From assembly GCA_008711295.1 (NCBI GenBank), contig VUYV01000621.1, forward strand, positions 130,086 to 194,085: a stretch of 64,000 bases of DNA, in the 5' to 3' direction. How positions within the stretch are numbered: the stretch's first letter is position 1; every line of letters begins with the position of its first letter. Position numbers and translations under genes: made by a program. Source of the DNA: Anarhynchus alexandrinus (taxonomy: Eukaryota > Chordata > Aves > Charadriiformes > Charadriidae). The notes beneath the pieces were generated by a model, which was given only the letters and a program-made list of their open reading frames with translations, was not told the origin of the DNA and did not search any database. Below are positions 1 through 11,100 of the stretch, piece after piece.

Positions 1-3000
1 AATGTCGGCTCATTTAGAAAAGAGGCGCAGGGAGAATGTGCTTCCCTGGCTTGGCCGGAAAGTGAAAGAGCCTTGCAGAGGTGGGACAGCAGATCACAGC
101 GGCACTAGCAGGAGGGCACTGGGACAGCACTGATGGTTTAATAATTTTCATATACAACAAGAAGAGGTTAAAAACATTTGCTTACGAATCCAGAGCATAA
201 TTAGTAGCGAGTCACGGAAATCGTTGTTCCAGCTACTGTAAAAACAAGCTGGCACTGAAGGGTCTGCTGGTCATTTGAAAGCGTCAAGAGCTTCAGCCTA
301 AGATTCTTTCCTTAATTGCACCACTCTTGGCCACTCACTCTAAATTAAGCAGACAGAAACACAACAGAGCTAATGCACTGCTCTGAAAGGCAAACTATTA
401 ACCAAAGTGTCTCTCAAATGTTTAACTTCAAGGAGGCATGATTGAAATCTCATCAATTATGATCAGTGGACATGAGAAGGTCTTGAAGTTCATCCATAAC
501 GTAATTTGCAGAATAATAAAAATCAAAGATGTGAAATCTCCTTTAGGTTGAGCCTACTTTAGTCCCCAGGGTGAGTTAGATGGGTCTCTATCATGCTTTC
601 TGCTGTGCTGCATGCATGCAATACATGCAATGCAAGAAGTTTCCTCGATGCACTTTTGTGACTCAAAAGATGTTGCTATTGAATATTTACATGACAGTTA
701 CAGACGCAAGCCCTTTCTGTGCAGTCCCAGGCATATTCCCTGCTTTTGTCTTCATTGGCAGTTTTCTCTTTCCGAAATCCACCCAGTTATTCTCACAGCT
801 TGTCTCATGGATCGAAAACAGCTCTCTGCTGTCCCTGGCATCCTCTTCCTTCAAACGCTTTGCACAAGTCCCCTGCCCTCATCAGACTAGTCATCGGGAA
901 CAATGAATTTAGGGAAGAATAATGAACTTAGGGGAGACCGTGACATTCCTGATTGAAAAACAAGATTGAGTCCTTCACTTCCCACTGTGCTGCTGACAGC
1001 AATACTGCTTAGCACTCCTACCCTGTGACGCATTACCCAAACATTAGCTCATTATTCTGCCTGACTCCTTAGAAAGTAGGCAATTAAGTATTTAGCTCCG
1101 TTCTCCAGATGGGGAAACCCTGGCAGAAAAAGGTTAACAGGGGAAAGGCCAATCCTACTGTGTAAGGTGGGGAGCATCCCTGCCGTTTGGAGGAGCAACG
1201 TTGAGCGCGGGGCTTGTCTAACCCATCCCAGCTGTCTGCACTAAAGCTGAGCTTCTTCTAGAGTGGGCATGAAAGACCAACACCTTGGGAGAGTGATTCA
1301 TCCTCACCCAAGACGTGGCCCATTGAGGTGGGCTGAATCATCCTCTAGGAAGAGCACCCAGGCAGTCCACCTTCTCCGTACTGCCACAGGGAAGGGGAGG
1401 ACCTGGGAAAGTGTGGATGCCCCAAGCGGACAGTGCGAGTCATCACCAAATTGCAGACAGCAACGTTGCCAGGATCAGTGCTCAAGAGCTCCCACATCCT
1501 GGGAGACATTCCGCTGGTGTCACTTAAGTTGACTTTGATGTTCACCGTGGAGCACTGTGTGCAGAAAGCGGGCTACAAGCCCTGCAAGTCCTCCCTACTA
1601 TCAATTTGGTGACAAGTGCTCCATCACAGCCACGAATTGGGGCTATCTTTTGAGGGAGCAAATGCTGAAATAAACTATTTTTAATGCAGAGAGAAAGCGT
1701 TTAGCAGAAAGGTCCTTAAAATAAAGCAACAGAAGGAGTCCAAACCTAATAACAAGAGCTCTAGCCATTGTGACTAAGTACTCCATAAAATGTGTAATTA
1801 CGGCACTATAGCAACTATTGAATTCCAAGGCACATTTCGCATCTGAAACACAGGACAGAGCATCCTCTTTGGGTGGTTCAGAGAAACAATCACAACCCCA
1901 AAGCGCTCCATGTAAAAAAGGGAGAAGCGCCGAACTGCAGCGTGTCATGAGCAGCGCGCGCCTGGCGTGCAAGCGCATCCCCGTGGAGCAGCCCTGCCCA
2001 GGATGAGCGCACCTGCCTGGGGGAGGAAGAGACGAGCAAATATTTTTAGCCCACAGCGCAGCTGCGAGCATCTCATCTGCTTCCTATGAGCGCTCACTGA
2101 ATCACGGAGCGGAGCTGAGCGCGGGGGCACGTCACGCTGGTGGGCACGGAGAGGGTGGCATGGGGGTGTCATTGGAAAAGCGCATTTTACCAAAGCACGG
2201 AGGGCGCAAGTACCATTTGTGCTGCCGTTCCCATCTCACCAGCTTTTCCTGCCCTTAGGTGCCCCATTTCAGTTCAGATGGGGCCGAGCACGCAAGGGTA
2301 CCAAGGAGATCTTCTTTCCTCAGTGTGGCTCGGAGCCACTTGCATCCCTTAAAAGGCATCTTCTGACTCAGATACACTCTCCTCCATTGTCTGGGGCGTG
2401 TTGTTTTGCAGCTGGAGACTGGTGAATGAAGCTGAGTTACTGACCTTGATTTGAAAAAAATGCACGCTTGTGCTTTGTAAAACAAGCCTTTTAAAGCTGG
2501 CTTTTATGCAAAGAATTATGCCAATGTGTGTATGGAGGCGCTGGTATTTCAGATCCCTTTCAATCTTCTGGATTGCCAGTGAGCTCTTTCACTGCTTTAA
2601 GCCTTTAACCAAAGGACGGATGCTGTAAGAGGTGGTGAAGAGGACTCAAGCAGGTATTTAAGTGCGTGGCCCAGGAGCAGATGCTTGGATCGGGGCCTAG
2701 ATGAGAAGAGGTATTTTATTACGTTGAAGGAGGTATTGTTTTACTATGTTGTAAGGAGGCCCAGATGATCCTTCTCCCTAAATGGAGAGAAAAAAATAAA
2801 ATAACCTGTCTTTGAGGCTTGCTCTCGCCCCTTTTTGGTGTGGAAAGGCATTGCGGCCCCACAGAAAATGGGGCTCAATCAGCTTTGTCACTTTTTTTCC
2901 ATCAGGTCATCAAAACGAGAGACAATCATGAGTGAGGCCAGTTTGGGGAGTTTTTTTAGAATTGCCTCTAGTCCCGCTCCAGCCTTGCCCACAGGTTAGA

Positions 3001-6000
3001 GGTAATTTTCTTTGAAGACGCTATGGGAGGCAGCACGCGTTTGGCTTGGGAAGATGCTCTCCAGTCCAGGTCCAGCCGAGGCAGATGGGTTTATTCCCCT
3101 TGCACGATGCACTGAGCTAAAATGAAGCCATGGCTTTGCAGAAGGAGCTTGGTTAGGTGAGCATCGCCAAAATCTGGTATGACAATACCCCGTCAGGCCA
3201 GCGCTCTGCTTCCGCTCAGAAAACAATAGGAGTTTACACAACTGCAGCCCACTTGAGGTTTTTGCCTTACTTCACGGCTGAGCAACGAGACCCCAAATGT
3301 TACAGCTCTGCCTAATGTCCTTGGCTCTGTCCTGCTTTGGAAGGAAACATGCTGTGGCCTGCGCTGCCAATGCTATTTCCTCTCGCTTGTCTTTAAAGGT
3401 CTCTTTTTCCAACAGCTGATCGGCTCTGCAGCTCCGGGGAGTACGTGAGATCCGGCTGGCCCACGATGTAGCTGGTATGGCCGCGTGCCATGTTGTTGTT
3501 TGTATTGCTTTCATTTTTTTGGCGTTACTTGGCTCTTCCACGCAACTTGTTTTCATCCTGAACTATGTGCTCATTACATATCCAAACACCCACGCAGGTT
3601 TTGCATGAGGAAACTCGAAACACACGCGCAGTAGAGGAGCAAGTTTGTGATGGGGGGAAGGAGATATTTGTCTCAAGGCAGACACAAACAATTGTCAAAT
3701 CCCCGAGCTGCCTGTGGTTGGATTTCAAGCTTACTGACGACAAGCATGTGAACGCTGTGCGCGCATCCTCCTGGCAAGGAGATGCAGGGGACATCTCTTG
3801 TGGTCACCCTGGCCTCTCCCAGCAACTCCAGCTACTGTCCGAGGCATGCGTCCAGGGACCTCCTGGCTCTCTGGCAGGCTGTGCCCTGAACGCCAAAGGG
3901 ACCCATTTTTGCTGCTAGGAAAGCTCTTGCTTCCCCTTCGTGGCCTCATTCTCACAAAGCAGTCAGCCACAGGCAGCGCAGATCTACCCAGAGAGCTCAG
4001 GTCCATCAGGCACCAAGTCATGCTGGAGGGTTTCAGCAAGGTGCCAAGTGAAGGGGTCAGAAATAAGATTGTTCTGCACGGTATTTGCTTCGTAAGTGCC
4101 CTCTTTGAGTTTTTTCCCTAAAGCAGCAGGTCTGAGTCACTGCCGGAGGCAGCACAGGCAGCGTCAGTGCCATTGGGCCCCCCAGTTTGCATGGATCTGG
4201 CATTGCATTCGCACAGCAAATGCAGCACGGCCCTGGACGAGCAGAGCAGGGTTCAGATATTCATGTTTCCCAAGTCTCTCCCATTTTTATGGCACCACTG
4301 CCGCTGCAGTTGAGCTCCAGCAAGCTGCCCTGATCAGGATGCAGAGAGCTTAGCTGGAGGCTCACAGGCTGTCCAAATCTGCAGCATGCCGCTCCCCTGC
4401 ACACTGCGCTCCTCCCCACCGTGCTCAGTCCACTCAGAGCGTGGAAAAACCCTCTCCCAACAACCGCCAGTAACTGCATAGCACTGGGCAGGCTGAGCCG
4501 GAGCAACCGGGGGACTCAGTTTGCAGCTCGGGATTGCTTTGCTTCCTCACAACCTGCCTATGCTGCAGATGAATAATGATTTTCCAGGGCTGTCAGGACT
4601 GCATATTTCACCAGCATTCACTTCACTTAAAGTCCAAAATGTGCTAAAAATAAGCTGGCTCGGCATCCAGGTTTTGATTCAAGTGGTAACAGGATACCAG
4701 GCAGAGAAACTCATGGGGTGGTTTGCACTGTGCAGCAGCGAGCAGGGGGGTGCTGGCTCTCCCTCCTCCTCCTCCTCCCCCCTGCTGCTGCAGGACTGTC
4801 ACCCACCACCCGCTTACAATCCCCTAAATTTCATATTCGAAGATCACAAGTTTTACATGGCATTGCTCCTCTTGGGCTGGTTGTTAGTGAGGCTCCAAAT
4901 GCCAAGGTAGCATCTCTTCCTCTGGGGTTGGGAGTGTATTATTAGCAAGACCCTTGGTAAACTATTTCTTTTAGTAATCCTGTGGTAATTTTGGGAGGGC
5001 GATGCCCGCAGGCAGAAGTTTGGATAAGCGAAGTATGAAATGCCATGGGAAGTCCACAACCTTCAAAAAGCTTTGTTAACAGAGGGAGGTGTGGATGTTT
5101 GCGCCTCATGCATGGACTTTGTTGTGCTGTTGCAGAGCCGCATGGCTTTGATACCAGTGAAAACACTGCGAATCCCCCTCCTGGGAAGGCGTCTTGAAAT
5201 GAAATGCTTGCTGCCCCCCTCGCTTTTGAAATACCCGGTTGATGTTCGGTCTTCAAGGCTGCTGAAGGAGTTTTTCATCCGCAGGCAGATTTTGCTGCCG
5301 CATTCTCACTCGCTTTCCTAAAATAAAAGGGAAAAAAAAATAAAAAAATCCTTGTGCTAATTTAATCTAGCCAGGCATCTTGCTGTCCTGCCTGATAATA
5401 TCTCTCCAATCTGTCATTTCCAACAGACAGCTGTTTATTTGTTTGGCTTTTTTTCCCCCTGCTCTTGAAATATCTCCTCTGCTTTCTTAAGCAGCCCAGA
5501 GCTGCACTAGGGATGTCCCAAGCCTCCCCCTTGCTTTGGTCGGGGCGCGGGGTGAAAACATCTCTCTTCTCCAGGAAAAACCCTACAATAACCTCAGACA
5601 GAGAAACTTGTCAAAGAATACCCAACTTACGTGCTGGTCTTGTAGGTGTTTGGGGTTTCAGAGCCAGCCTCCTGGCACGCAGCTATGCAGTGGGCCAAAA
5701 GCACTGAAAAACATCCTGGTGTGGGTCTGGAGATCCCAATGGGAGCTTCCCTCCAAACTAAGCATGGCACCACAGACCCAGAGAGGTATCAGTGCTGCCG
5801 GCGAATTATTCAGCAGCATCAACTGCAGAGGAGGAAAAAATGAAATACAAGTTATTCCCTAGAATCCAGAGCAAAAGGGGGAAAAAAAAAAAAGGTATTA
5901 AATACAACAGCGTGCAAGACATAGGAAACCACTTGGGTTCCTTCCCACAGCCTCTCCATGAAGCATGTAGACGAGCTGTTGTATGGACTGAAAAGATGAC

Positions 6001-6480
6001 CCAAAGAAAAAAAACCCTAATTAATTCTAGCACCCAGCACCCAATTTGCAATTGCTTTCAAACAGGACTGTCGGTCAAACACTAAATCTGGGCACCACTC
6101 GATCATCCACATTTTCATTTTACTTATTTACTTTTATTTATCTATTTACTATTATTTATGGTGACTTTAATAACTTTAACTCCTTCTTGGGGAAAAAAAC
6201 CCCACAACACCCAGAATTTAGAAATTGACAGAAATGTCAAAACAAGTTTCTCGGGAAGTGTACGAATACGCAGTCAAATATTTGGCTGATAAAATGGAGT
6301 GAGGGAGGATAACTGTGCTAGCCACGACAGGGATCGGTGCAGGAGCCAGTGCGGGATCAAACCCCACTGGGTTTTCCTAGATCCCTTTCCCAAGTACCCA
6401 CCTGTGGCTGCTGTGGGGCCAGGAAAGGAGATATCCCCTTTGGCAATCAACACCCCACTCCAGTCCCATAGTGCTTTCCC
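1..6480. other. Upstream DNA without a recognisable protein gene
   Basis: I read both strands and found only short, unfamiliar open frames with no conserved domain, no exon series and no clear transposon. Visible items are the CpG-dense patch at 1920-2150, a short CCT run near 4766-4782 and an A-run near 5879-5893. In mammals, as I recall, the long noncoding RNA LINC-PINT starts divergently from close to the MKLN1 promoter. A minus-strand noncoding transcript could therefore occupy this stretch, but I cannot identify its exons by reading. Confidence 0.6.
1920..2150. promoter_or_regulatory. CpG-dense patch, possible distal regulatory element
   Basis: About 20 CpG dinucleotides fall within roughly 220 bp, including the run GCGCGCGCC, whereas flanking kilobases are CpG-poor. 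The stretch also has several AGCGC and GAGCGC elements and CACGTCACG at 2128-2136, which contains a CRE-like half site. It is too small for a classical island. It could be an enhancer, an alternative or noncoding-RNA promoter, or chance retention of CpGs. No recognisable protein is encoded here. Confidence 0.4.
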
Positions 6481-7130
6481 TTGAGCCCCACAGCCCACCT
6501 CAGCACCACGGGGCATCCCCCAGAGCCCCACAGCATCTCCACAGGTCATCTCCCCGAGCCCCACAGCCACCTCAGCACCATGGGACACCTCCTCGAGCCC
6601 CACAGCCACCTCAGCCCCATGGGGCATCCCTCTGAGACCCACCTCAGCTCCAAGGGGCACCCCCTTGAGCCCCACAGCAGCTCCACAGGTTATCTCTCCA
6701 ACCCCCACAGCCACCTGAGCACCATGGGACACCTCCTTGAGCCCCACAGCAGCTCCACAGGTCATCTCCCCGAGCCCCACAGCCACCTCAGCACCATGGG
6801 GCATCCCCCTGAGCCCCACAACAGCTCAATGGGGCATCTCCCGAGCCCCACAGCCACCTCAGCACCATGGGACACCTCCTCGAGCCCCACAGCCACCTCA
6901 GCCCCATGGGGCATCCCTCTGAGACCCACCTCAGCTCCAAGGGGCACCCCCCTGAGCCCCACAGCAGCTCCACAGGTTATCTCTCCAACACCCCACAGCC
7001 ACCTTAGCCCATGGGACACCCCCCCTGAGCCCCACAGCAGCTCCATGGGACATCCCCCAAAGCCCCACAGCAGCCCCATAGAGCATCCTCCAAGCCCCAC
7101 AGCCACCTCAGCCTCATGGAGCATCCCCCT
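6481..7130. repeat. GC-rich minisatellite upstream of the promoter
   Basis: The stretch is tandem variants of units starting GAGCCCCACAGCC and ending in a CAT-GGG-GCATCC or ACAGG-TCATCTC type tail. The main units are 39 bp and 33 bp. A higher-order copy is visible: the block at about 6566-6716 recurs almost exactly at about 6853-7003, an offset of 287 bp, with a one-base indel near its end. Both strands stay largely free of stops because of composition, giving long but meaningless frames. It abuts the CpG island of MKLN1. Confidence 0.9.
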
Positions 7131-7295
7131 CCCGCCTCAAGCCCGCACGGGCTGTCACCTCGCCCACAAGCCCAGCTCCGCTGGAACCCACTCGATCCCC
7201 ACGACCCGTCCTCCTCCCCCCCAAATCCAGGCCCCACCGCGCCCCACCTCAGGCCGCCGCCACCTCCCGCCCGCGCGGCCCCTTTAAGAGCGCGG

Positions 7296-7306
7296 CCCCG
7301 CCCCCC
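7296..7306 (+). promoter_or_regulatory. GC box (Sp1/KLF-type site)
   Basis: CCCCGCCCCCC lies 43 bp upstream of the MKLN1 start codon within the CpG island. It is a good match to the Sp1/KLF consensus in the reverse orientation. Function is inferred from position and motif only. Confidence 0.5.
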
Positions 7307-7346
7307 GCGGTCGCTGCCGGGGCCGCGGCTGCCGCTGCTGACAACA

Positions 7347-7357
7347 AGATGGCGGCG
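7347..7357 (+). promoter_or_regulatory. YY1-like motif overlapping the start codon
   Basis: AAGATGGCGGC is the classic YY1 core. Such sites just downstream of transcription starts are common in CpG promoters and often coincide with the ATG, as here. The first alanine codons of the protein are encoded inside the motif, so coding and regulatory constraints would overlap if it is bound. Confidence 0.55.
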
Positions 7358-7440
7358 GCGGGGCCGGCGGGCCCCGAGAGCCGGGTGTTGGGCTACACCC
7401 TGCACCGCTGGAGCAGCTTCTCCTCCACCTACCTGCCCGA
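7349..7440 (+). CDS. MKLN1: MKLN1 coding exon 1 (start codon, residues 1-30 plus two bases)
   Basis: The ATG at 7349 begins MAAAGPAGPESR, followed by a stretch ending WSSFSSTYLP that is characteristic of the muskelin N-terminus. The context is a strong Kozak match (A at -3, G at +4). From memory the N-terminus is about two residues shorter than in human, within the poorly conserved alanine-rich part. The exon ends GA|GTGAGT, a good donor in phase 2. The split codon is completed by the first G of exon 2 to give Glu31. The exon lies in a CpG island. The start was chosen by similarity to muskelin and Kozak context; no in-frame stop lies just upstream to prove it. The last residues open the discoidin-like domain. 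Confidence 0.95.
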
Positions 7441-7714
7441 GTGAGTCCCGGCTTCGGCCCCGGCCTCGACCCTGGGTCGCCCTGGGCTTGCTGGGCTCGC
7501 GTTGGGCCTTTGCCGTGGCCTACGCGGGGAGGCCGCGGCGGGCGGTGCTGCGGTGGCGGCCGCTCTGAGGGGAGCGCGGGCCCGGCCGCTGCCGGCGGAG
7601 GGGGTGCTGGGGCGGTCCGGGGTGGTCTGAGCCCCTGGCTGGTGAGGGGCTGGTGAGGGGAGGCCTGGTCGCCAGGCCCGGCTCTGGGAGGGGAAGGGCT
7701 GATGAAGCAGAGTT

Positions 7715-8115
7715 TGGGAGGGCCTATGTGTGTGTGTGTGGGGTCAGAGCTTGGGGGGGGCTGTGTGTGAGGGAGAGGGTGATCAACAGGGTTTGGGGGA
7801 GCTGTGTGTGAGGGAAGCAGTGGTGAGAAGGGTTTGGGGGGGCTGTGTGTGAGGGAGGGGGGTCAGCAGGGTTTGGGGGTGCCTATGTGTGAGGAAGGGG
7901 GTGTCAGGGTATGGGGGGGGCTATGTGTGAGGGAGGGGCTGGTCACCAGGGTTTGGGGGGGCTGTGTNNNNNNNNNNNNNNNNNNNNNNNNNNNNNNTGA
8001 GGGAGATGTGTGTGAGGGAGGGGATGGTCAGCAGGGTTTGGGGGAGATGTGTGTGAGGGAGGGGATGGTCAGCAGGGTTTTGGGGGGACTGTGTGTGAGG
8101 TGGAGGGTCTGGGCT
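7715..8115. repeat. G-rich minisatellite in intron 1
   Basis: Roughly 41-bp units recur, of the form GGGTTTGGGGG, then a CTGTGTGTGAGGGAGGGG-like part, then GGTCAGCA. A short TG run lies at the left end. The + strand, which is the non-template strand for MKLN1, carries many runs of four or more G. An assembly gap interrupts the array, so its true length is unknown. Confidence 0.88.
7968..7997. other. Assembly gap (30 unknown bases)
   Basis: Thirty N lie inside the G-rich tandem array. The real missing length may differ, since tandem G-rich repeats are often collapsed or unsequenced. Confidence 0.99.
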
Positions 8116-11100
8116 GCAGGTCTGGGGAGGTGGGAAGGGCCTGTCCACTAGGCTAGAGACATGTGGAGGGGGAGGTTGAGCACCAGGCCTGTTAGGGGTG
8201 ATCACAGGTATGGGCAAAGGGGGGTGCAGGTAAGGAGGAGAAGCTGGCCCCAGATTTGGGGGGAAAATGGGCGTTGTGTGTGGGAGAGGCTGGTCAACAG
8301 GTTAAGTGGGGAGAAGGGTAAGTAAACCTTCCCCCTGCCCTGTGGGTATGGGTATGTCAGGTGCTTGTGGGCAGTGTGTTTTTTGGCAACCGGGCTTCCT
8401 CTCCTGGCCCTGACCTCTGAAATGCTGGAGGCTTGCTGCGCTACCATCAACTGTTGTGTGTGGTTTTGGGGGAAGGGGGTCATGTGCTGCCCTCGCCTCC
8501 TGCTTTTAGGAATTTGGGGTTTGGCAAAAGGAGGCTGGAGCTGTGTTTTACAGTTATCAGTTTGCTCTGCCGTACTAAAGTGAACTTGTTCTGAATGGGA
8601 GACTTGGCTGTATGGCAGTCCAGCTATGGTCTGTTAAATTCTTCTAGTTACTGTAAAAAAAAAAAAAATCATTACAGTGACTCTAATGTGATCTAGGTAT
8701 GCTATTTTCGATACACCTTTTTGATAAGTGTTGGAGGTCGGGAGGACCGTTAGGAGTACAGTACTCGGACACCTTAGTCATTGCAGGCTGTAGAGTCCCG
8801 TGTAATCATTGATTGTGCTGAATTTAATAACCTTTGATTGAAATATCAACAAGTGACAGGGTTTGTTAATAATTAATGTCATGAATTATCTCCACTTTCC
8901 AAAATGAAGTGAAACTTTAAAAAAAAGTTTTTCTGACTAAACTCCTAGTCATTGTATCCTTCTGTATATTTGCTTTGTTAGATATTAAAAAGAACTTTCC
9001 TAAGTGATAATCTTTGGAGATAATTAAGTAATCCCTTTACCTTTTTTGTTTAAAAGACTTGACTTTAAGGGGCTTCTTTCAGGTCTGTGATCATCCTTGT
9101 GGTTATTTCTACCAGCGTTTCTGGCTTTCAACATCGTATTAAGGTGTTGGTCCCTGAATAGAAGCGTGACAGTCCATTATTGATCTCACTGATGCGATAT
9201 GAAAAGAGAATACTGTCTTTCTCCTTGATATTCCTTTCCAAGGCTCCCATTAGTCCTTTTTGCTAAGACTTGTGTCAGGAATTAATGTTCACGTGGTATC
9301 TGCAGTGCTGCCCAAAGTCCTTAATGTCATTGCCTTCTGTGATACAATTCCCTTTCCTATAGGGGCTGGTGTTTTACAAATGCATGACCTTGCATTCAGC
9401 TGTTTTTTAAGATGTTGTTTAAATGTGCTTATTATCAGTGAAAACAATTCTAATGGCTCTTAAGCAGTGTTCAATAATCCCAGTGATGGGGTTATTCTCC
9501 GGCACGCTGACCTTGGTCTGAGGGACGCTGGTATTAATGCTTGTGTGCTGTCTTTTATGAAAGTTTTGGTTTTTACTTGCTGTCTGCTAACAGCATGTTA
9601 ACATTCCCATGTTCTGGGAGAGAGCTTAAATGTGATCTGAAATGGGAAGGGGAGGCTTGGACCTGTGATTTAAGATTAGATTCTCAAAAGGAGAAAATTT
9701 ATATAGAAATATATTGAAGGGTGGGTTTTGGGGGGGGGGAGTGAAGGTGGAAAACTTCAGAATTGCTGGGACAGGAACATAACATACTGCGGGACGAACA
9801 CACAGAGCTAAAAGTTGTCTTAGTATTTAATATGTGGAGCAGAATGGTGCCTTTCTGGAGGATTTTGGGAATTCTGCTTATACCGTAGTTTAAATAAGCT
9901 TGTTAGTGTAACTAAGAAGAAACCACTTTAACCTCAAAGTAGAAGAGAGACTGTGCCATAATGTATGTAGAAATACTTTGCTTAAATCATATTGCTTGTC
10001 ATTGGGAACTGTGGTGTTGGAAGCAAAGTGCTTGTGGGAGAGAAACAGTAGATTACCCATGTTCTGTGTCAGCTAAGTATGATTTAAACACACTTAAGTA
10101 GTTGTATGGTCTTAAATGTAAAACAAAGCTATGAAATGCAAAACTTTCACCAAATTAGAAATTAGATGTCTAGTAACTTATATCGCATCTGCTTATGTGA
10201 TGCTGAACTGATACTGAAACTCTTCAAGACACTGAAATCACCTGGTAACTGCTCTTTTTAATTAAAAAAAAAAAAGTGTTTTTCAGAGACCCTTCTGGTG
10301 ATATTCTTGTTTAGGATCAGTAGTCTACTGAAAAACACCAGTTTTCTTTCAGTGACAGAATTTTCTTCTGGTGAATGCCAATGTCTTTCCTGTTGGGTTT
10401 GGTGGTGGTACTAGGCGATTAGTTAGCGCTAGATCCGATTTCTGGCTGTTTTACCAGCGCTGCAGCAACCTGCATGTTTGCAAAGATCTTTCCAAACATT
10501 AAATGAAGATTGTCCTTCTTGATTCTGCCAAGGAATAGTTCTACTGTTTTTCAAACTGCTGGAGTTGTCCTCTATTGGCTTGTAGCTACCAGCAGGAAGG
10601 CTGACTTGGATATTTATTTTAAAAACTCTGTGGGTAGAAGTGAAAGAGTTTGTCTAGTAATAGTTCTAGTTCAGTCTGCATTGTAGGGGAGGTTGTGCCT
10701 TTGGGAAGAAAATTGATCCAAGAGGAAATTTGTTCTTGAAACATCTGGTGTTTCCAGAGACACTCTGCCTGTGCAGAGGCAACAGTGCGTTGAGAGGCTT
10801 CGGCTTGTCTAACTTGGAAAATGTTCTATCCAGCATATCGTCTGAGACTCTTCCATCAGATCCCTTCCATGCCTCTCCACGGTTCCTACCTGAAGGAATG
10901 GAGCCACGAGGGAGGCTGCTTCCTGATGTCTCACAAGGGACAGGCCTAGGGATCTCCGCATCACCAACAGTTGCTTCACACGAGCTACACAAATAAGTAC
11001 TGGTGTCTTTTGACATACGCTGAGGGAGAGAGACCTGGACTTCATTCTCCTGTCTCCTCTGGCCTTTTGCAGAAAGTGATGAGCTCAGTCACTTCTGTTT

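Larger units (their letters stand above)
7140..7660 (+). promoter_or_regulatory. MKLN1: CpG-island promoter of MKLN1
   Basis: CpG density rises sharply over about 500 bp centred on exon 1, the only strong island in the window. A consensus GC box for Sp1-type factors, CCCCGCCCCCC, lies at 7296-7306. A weak TATA-like TTTAAG lies at 7283-7288, but there is no true TATA box. The sequence AAGATGGCGGC at 7347-7357 matches the YY1 consensus and overlaps the start codon. This arrangement is typical of housekeeping CpG promoters with short 5' untranslated regions. The transcription start cannot be read from sequence alone; a start between about 7290 and 7345 is my inference. Confidence 0.8.

Noticed and set aside
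1643..2071. 142-codon minus-strand frame near the CpG-dense patch
   Set aside because: No domain, no similarity I recognise, and several overlapping frames of similar size; GC content alone can explain it.
1..6480. miR-29 cluster, which lies on the same side of MKLN1 in human
   Set aside because: I looked for the mature sequence core and found no match; in human it is far upstream.
6274..6819. 181-codon minus-strand frame rich in Gly, Ala and Val, and a similar frame at 6762-7124
   Set aside because: These are the reverse strand of the same tandem repeat, with no independent coding evidence.
6481..7287. 268-codon open frame on the + strand upstream of MKLN1
   Set aside because: It is a translation of the minisatellite. 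Repeat copies are read in different frames, and all frames are stop-poor because of composition.
7283..7288. TTTAAG as a TATA box
   Set aside because: A poor match inside a CpG island with Sp1 and YY1 motifs; mentioned only as TATA-like.
7804..8151. 115-codon frame with Gly/Glu-rich repeats
   Set aside because: It translates the G-rich minisatellite and runs through the assembly gap.
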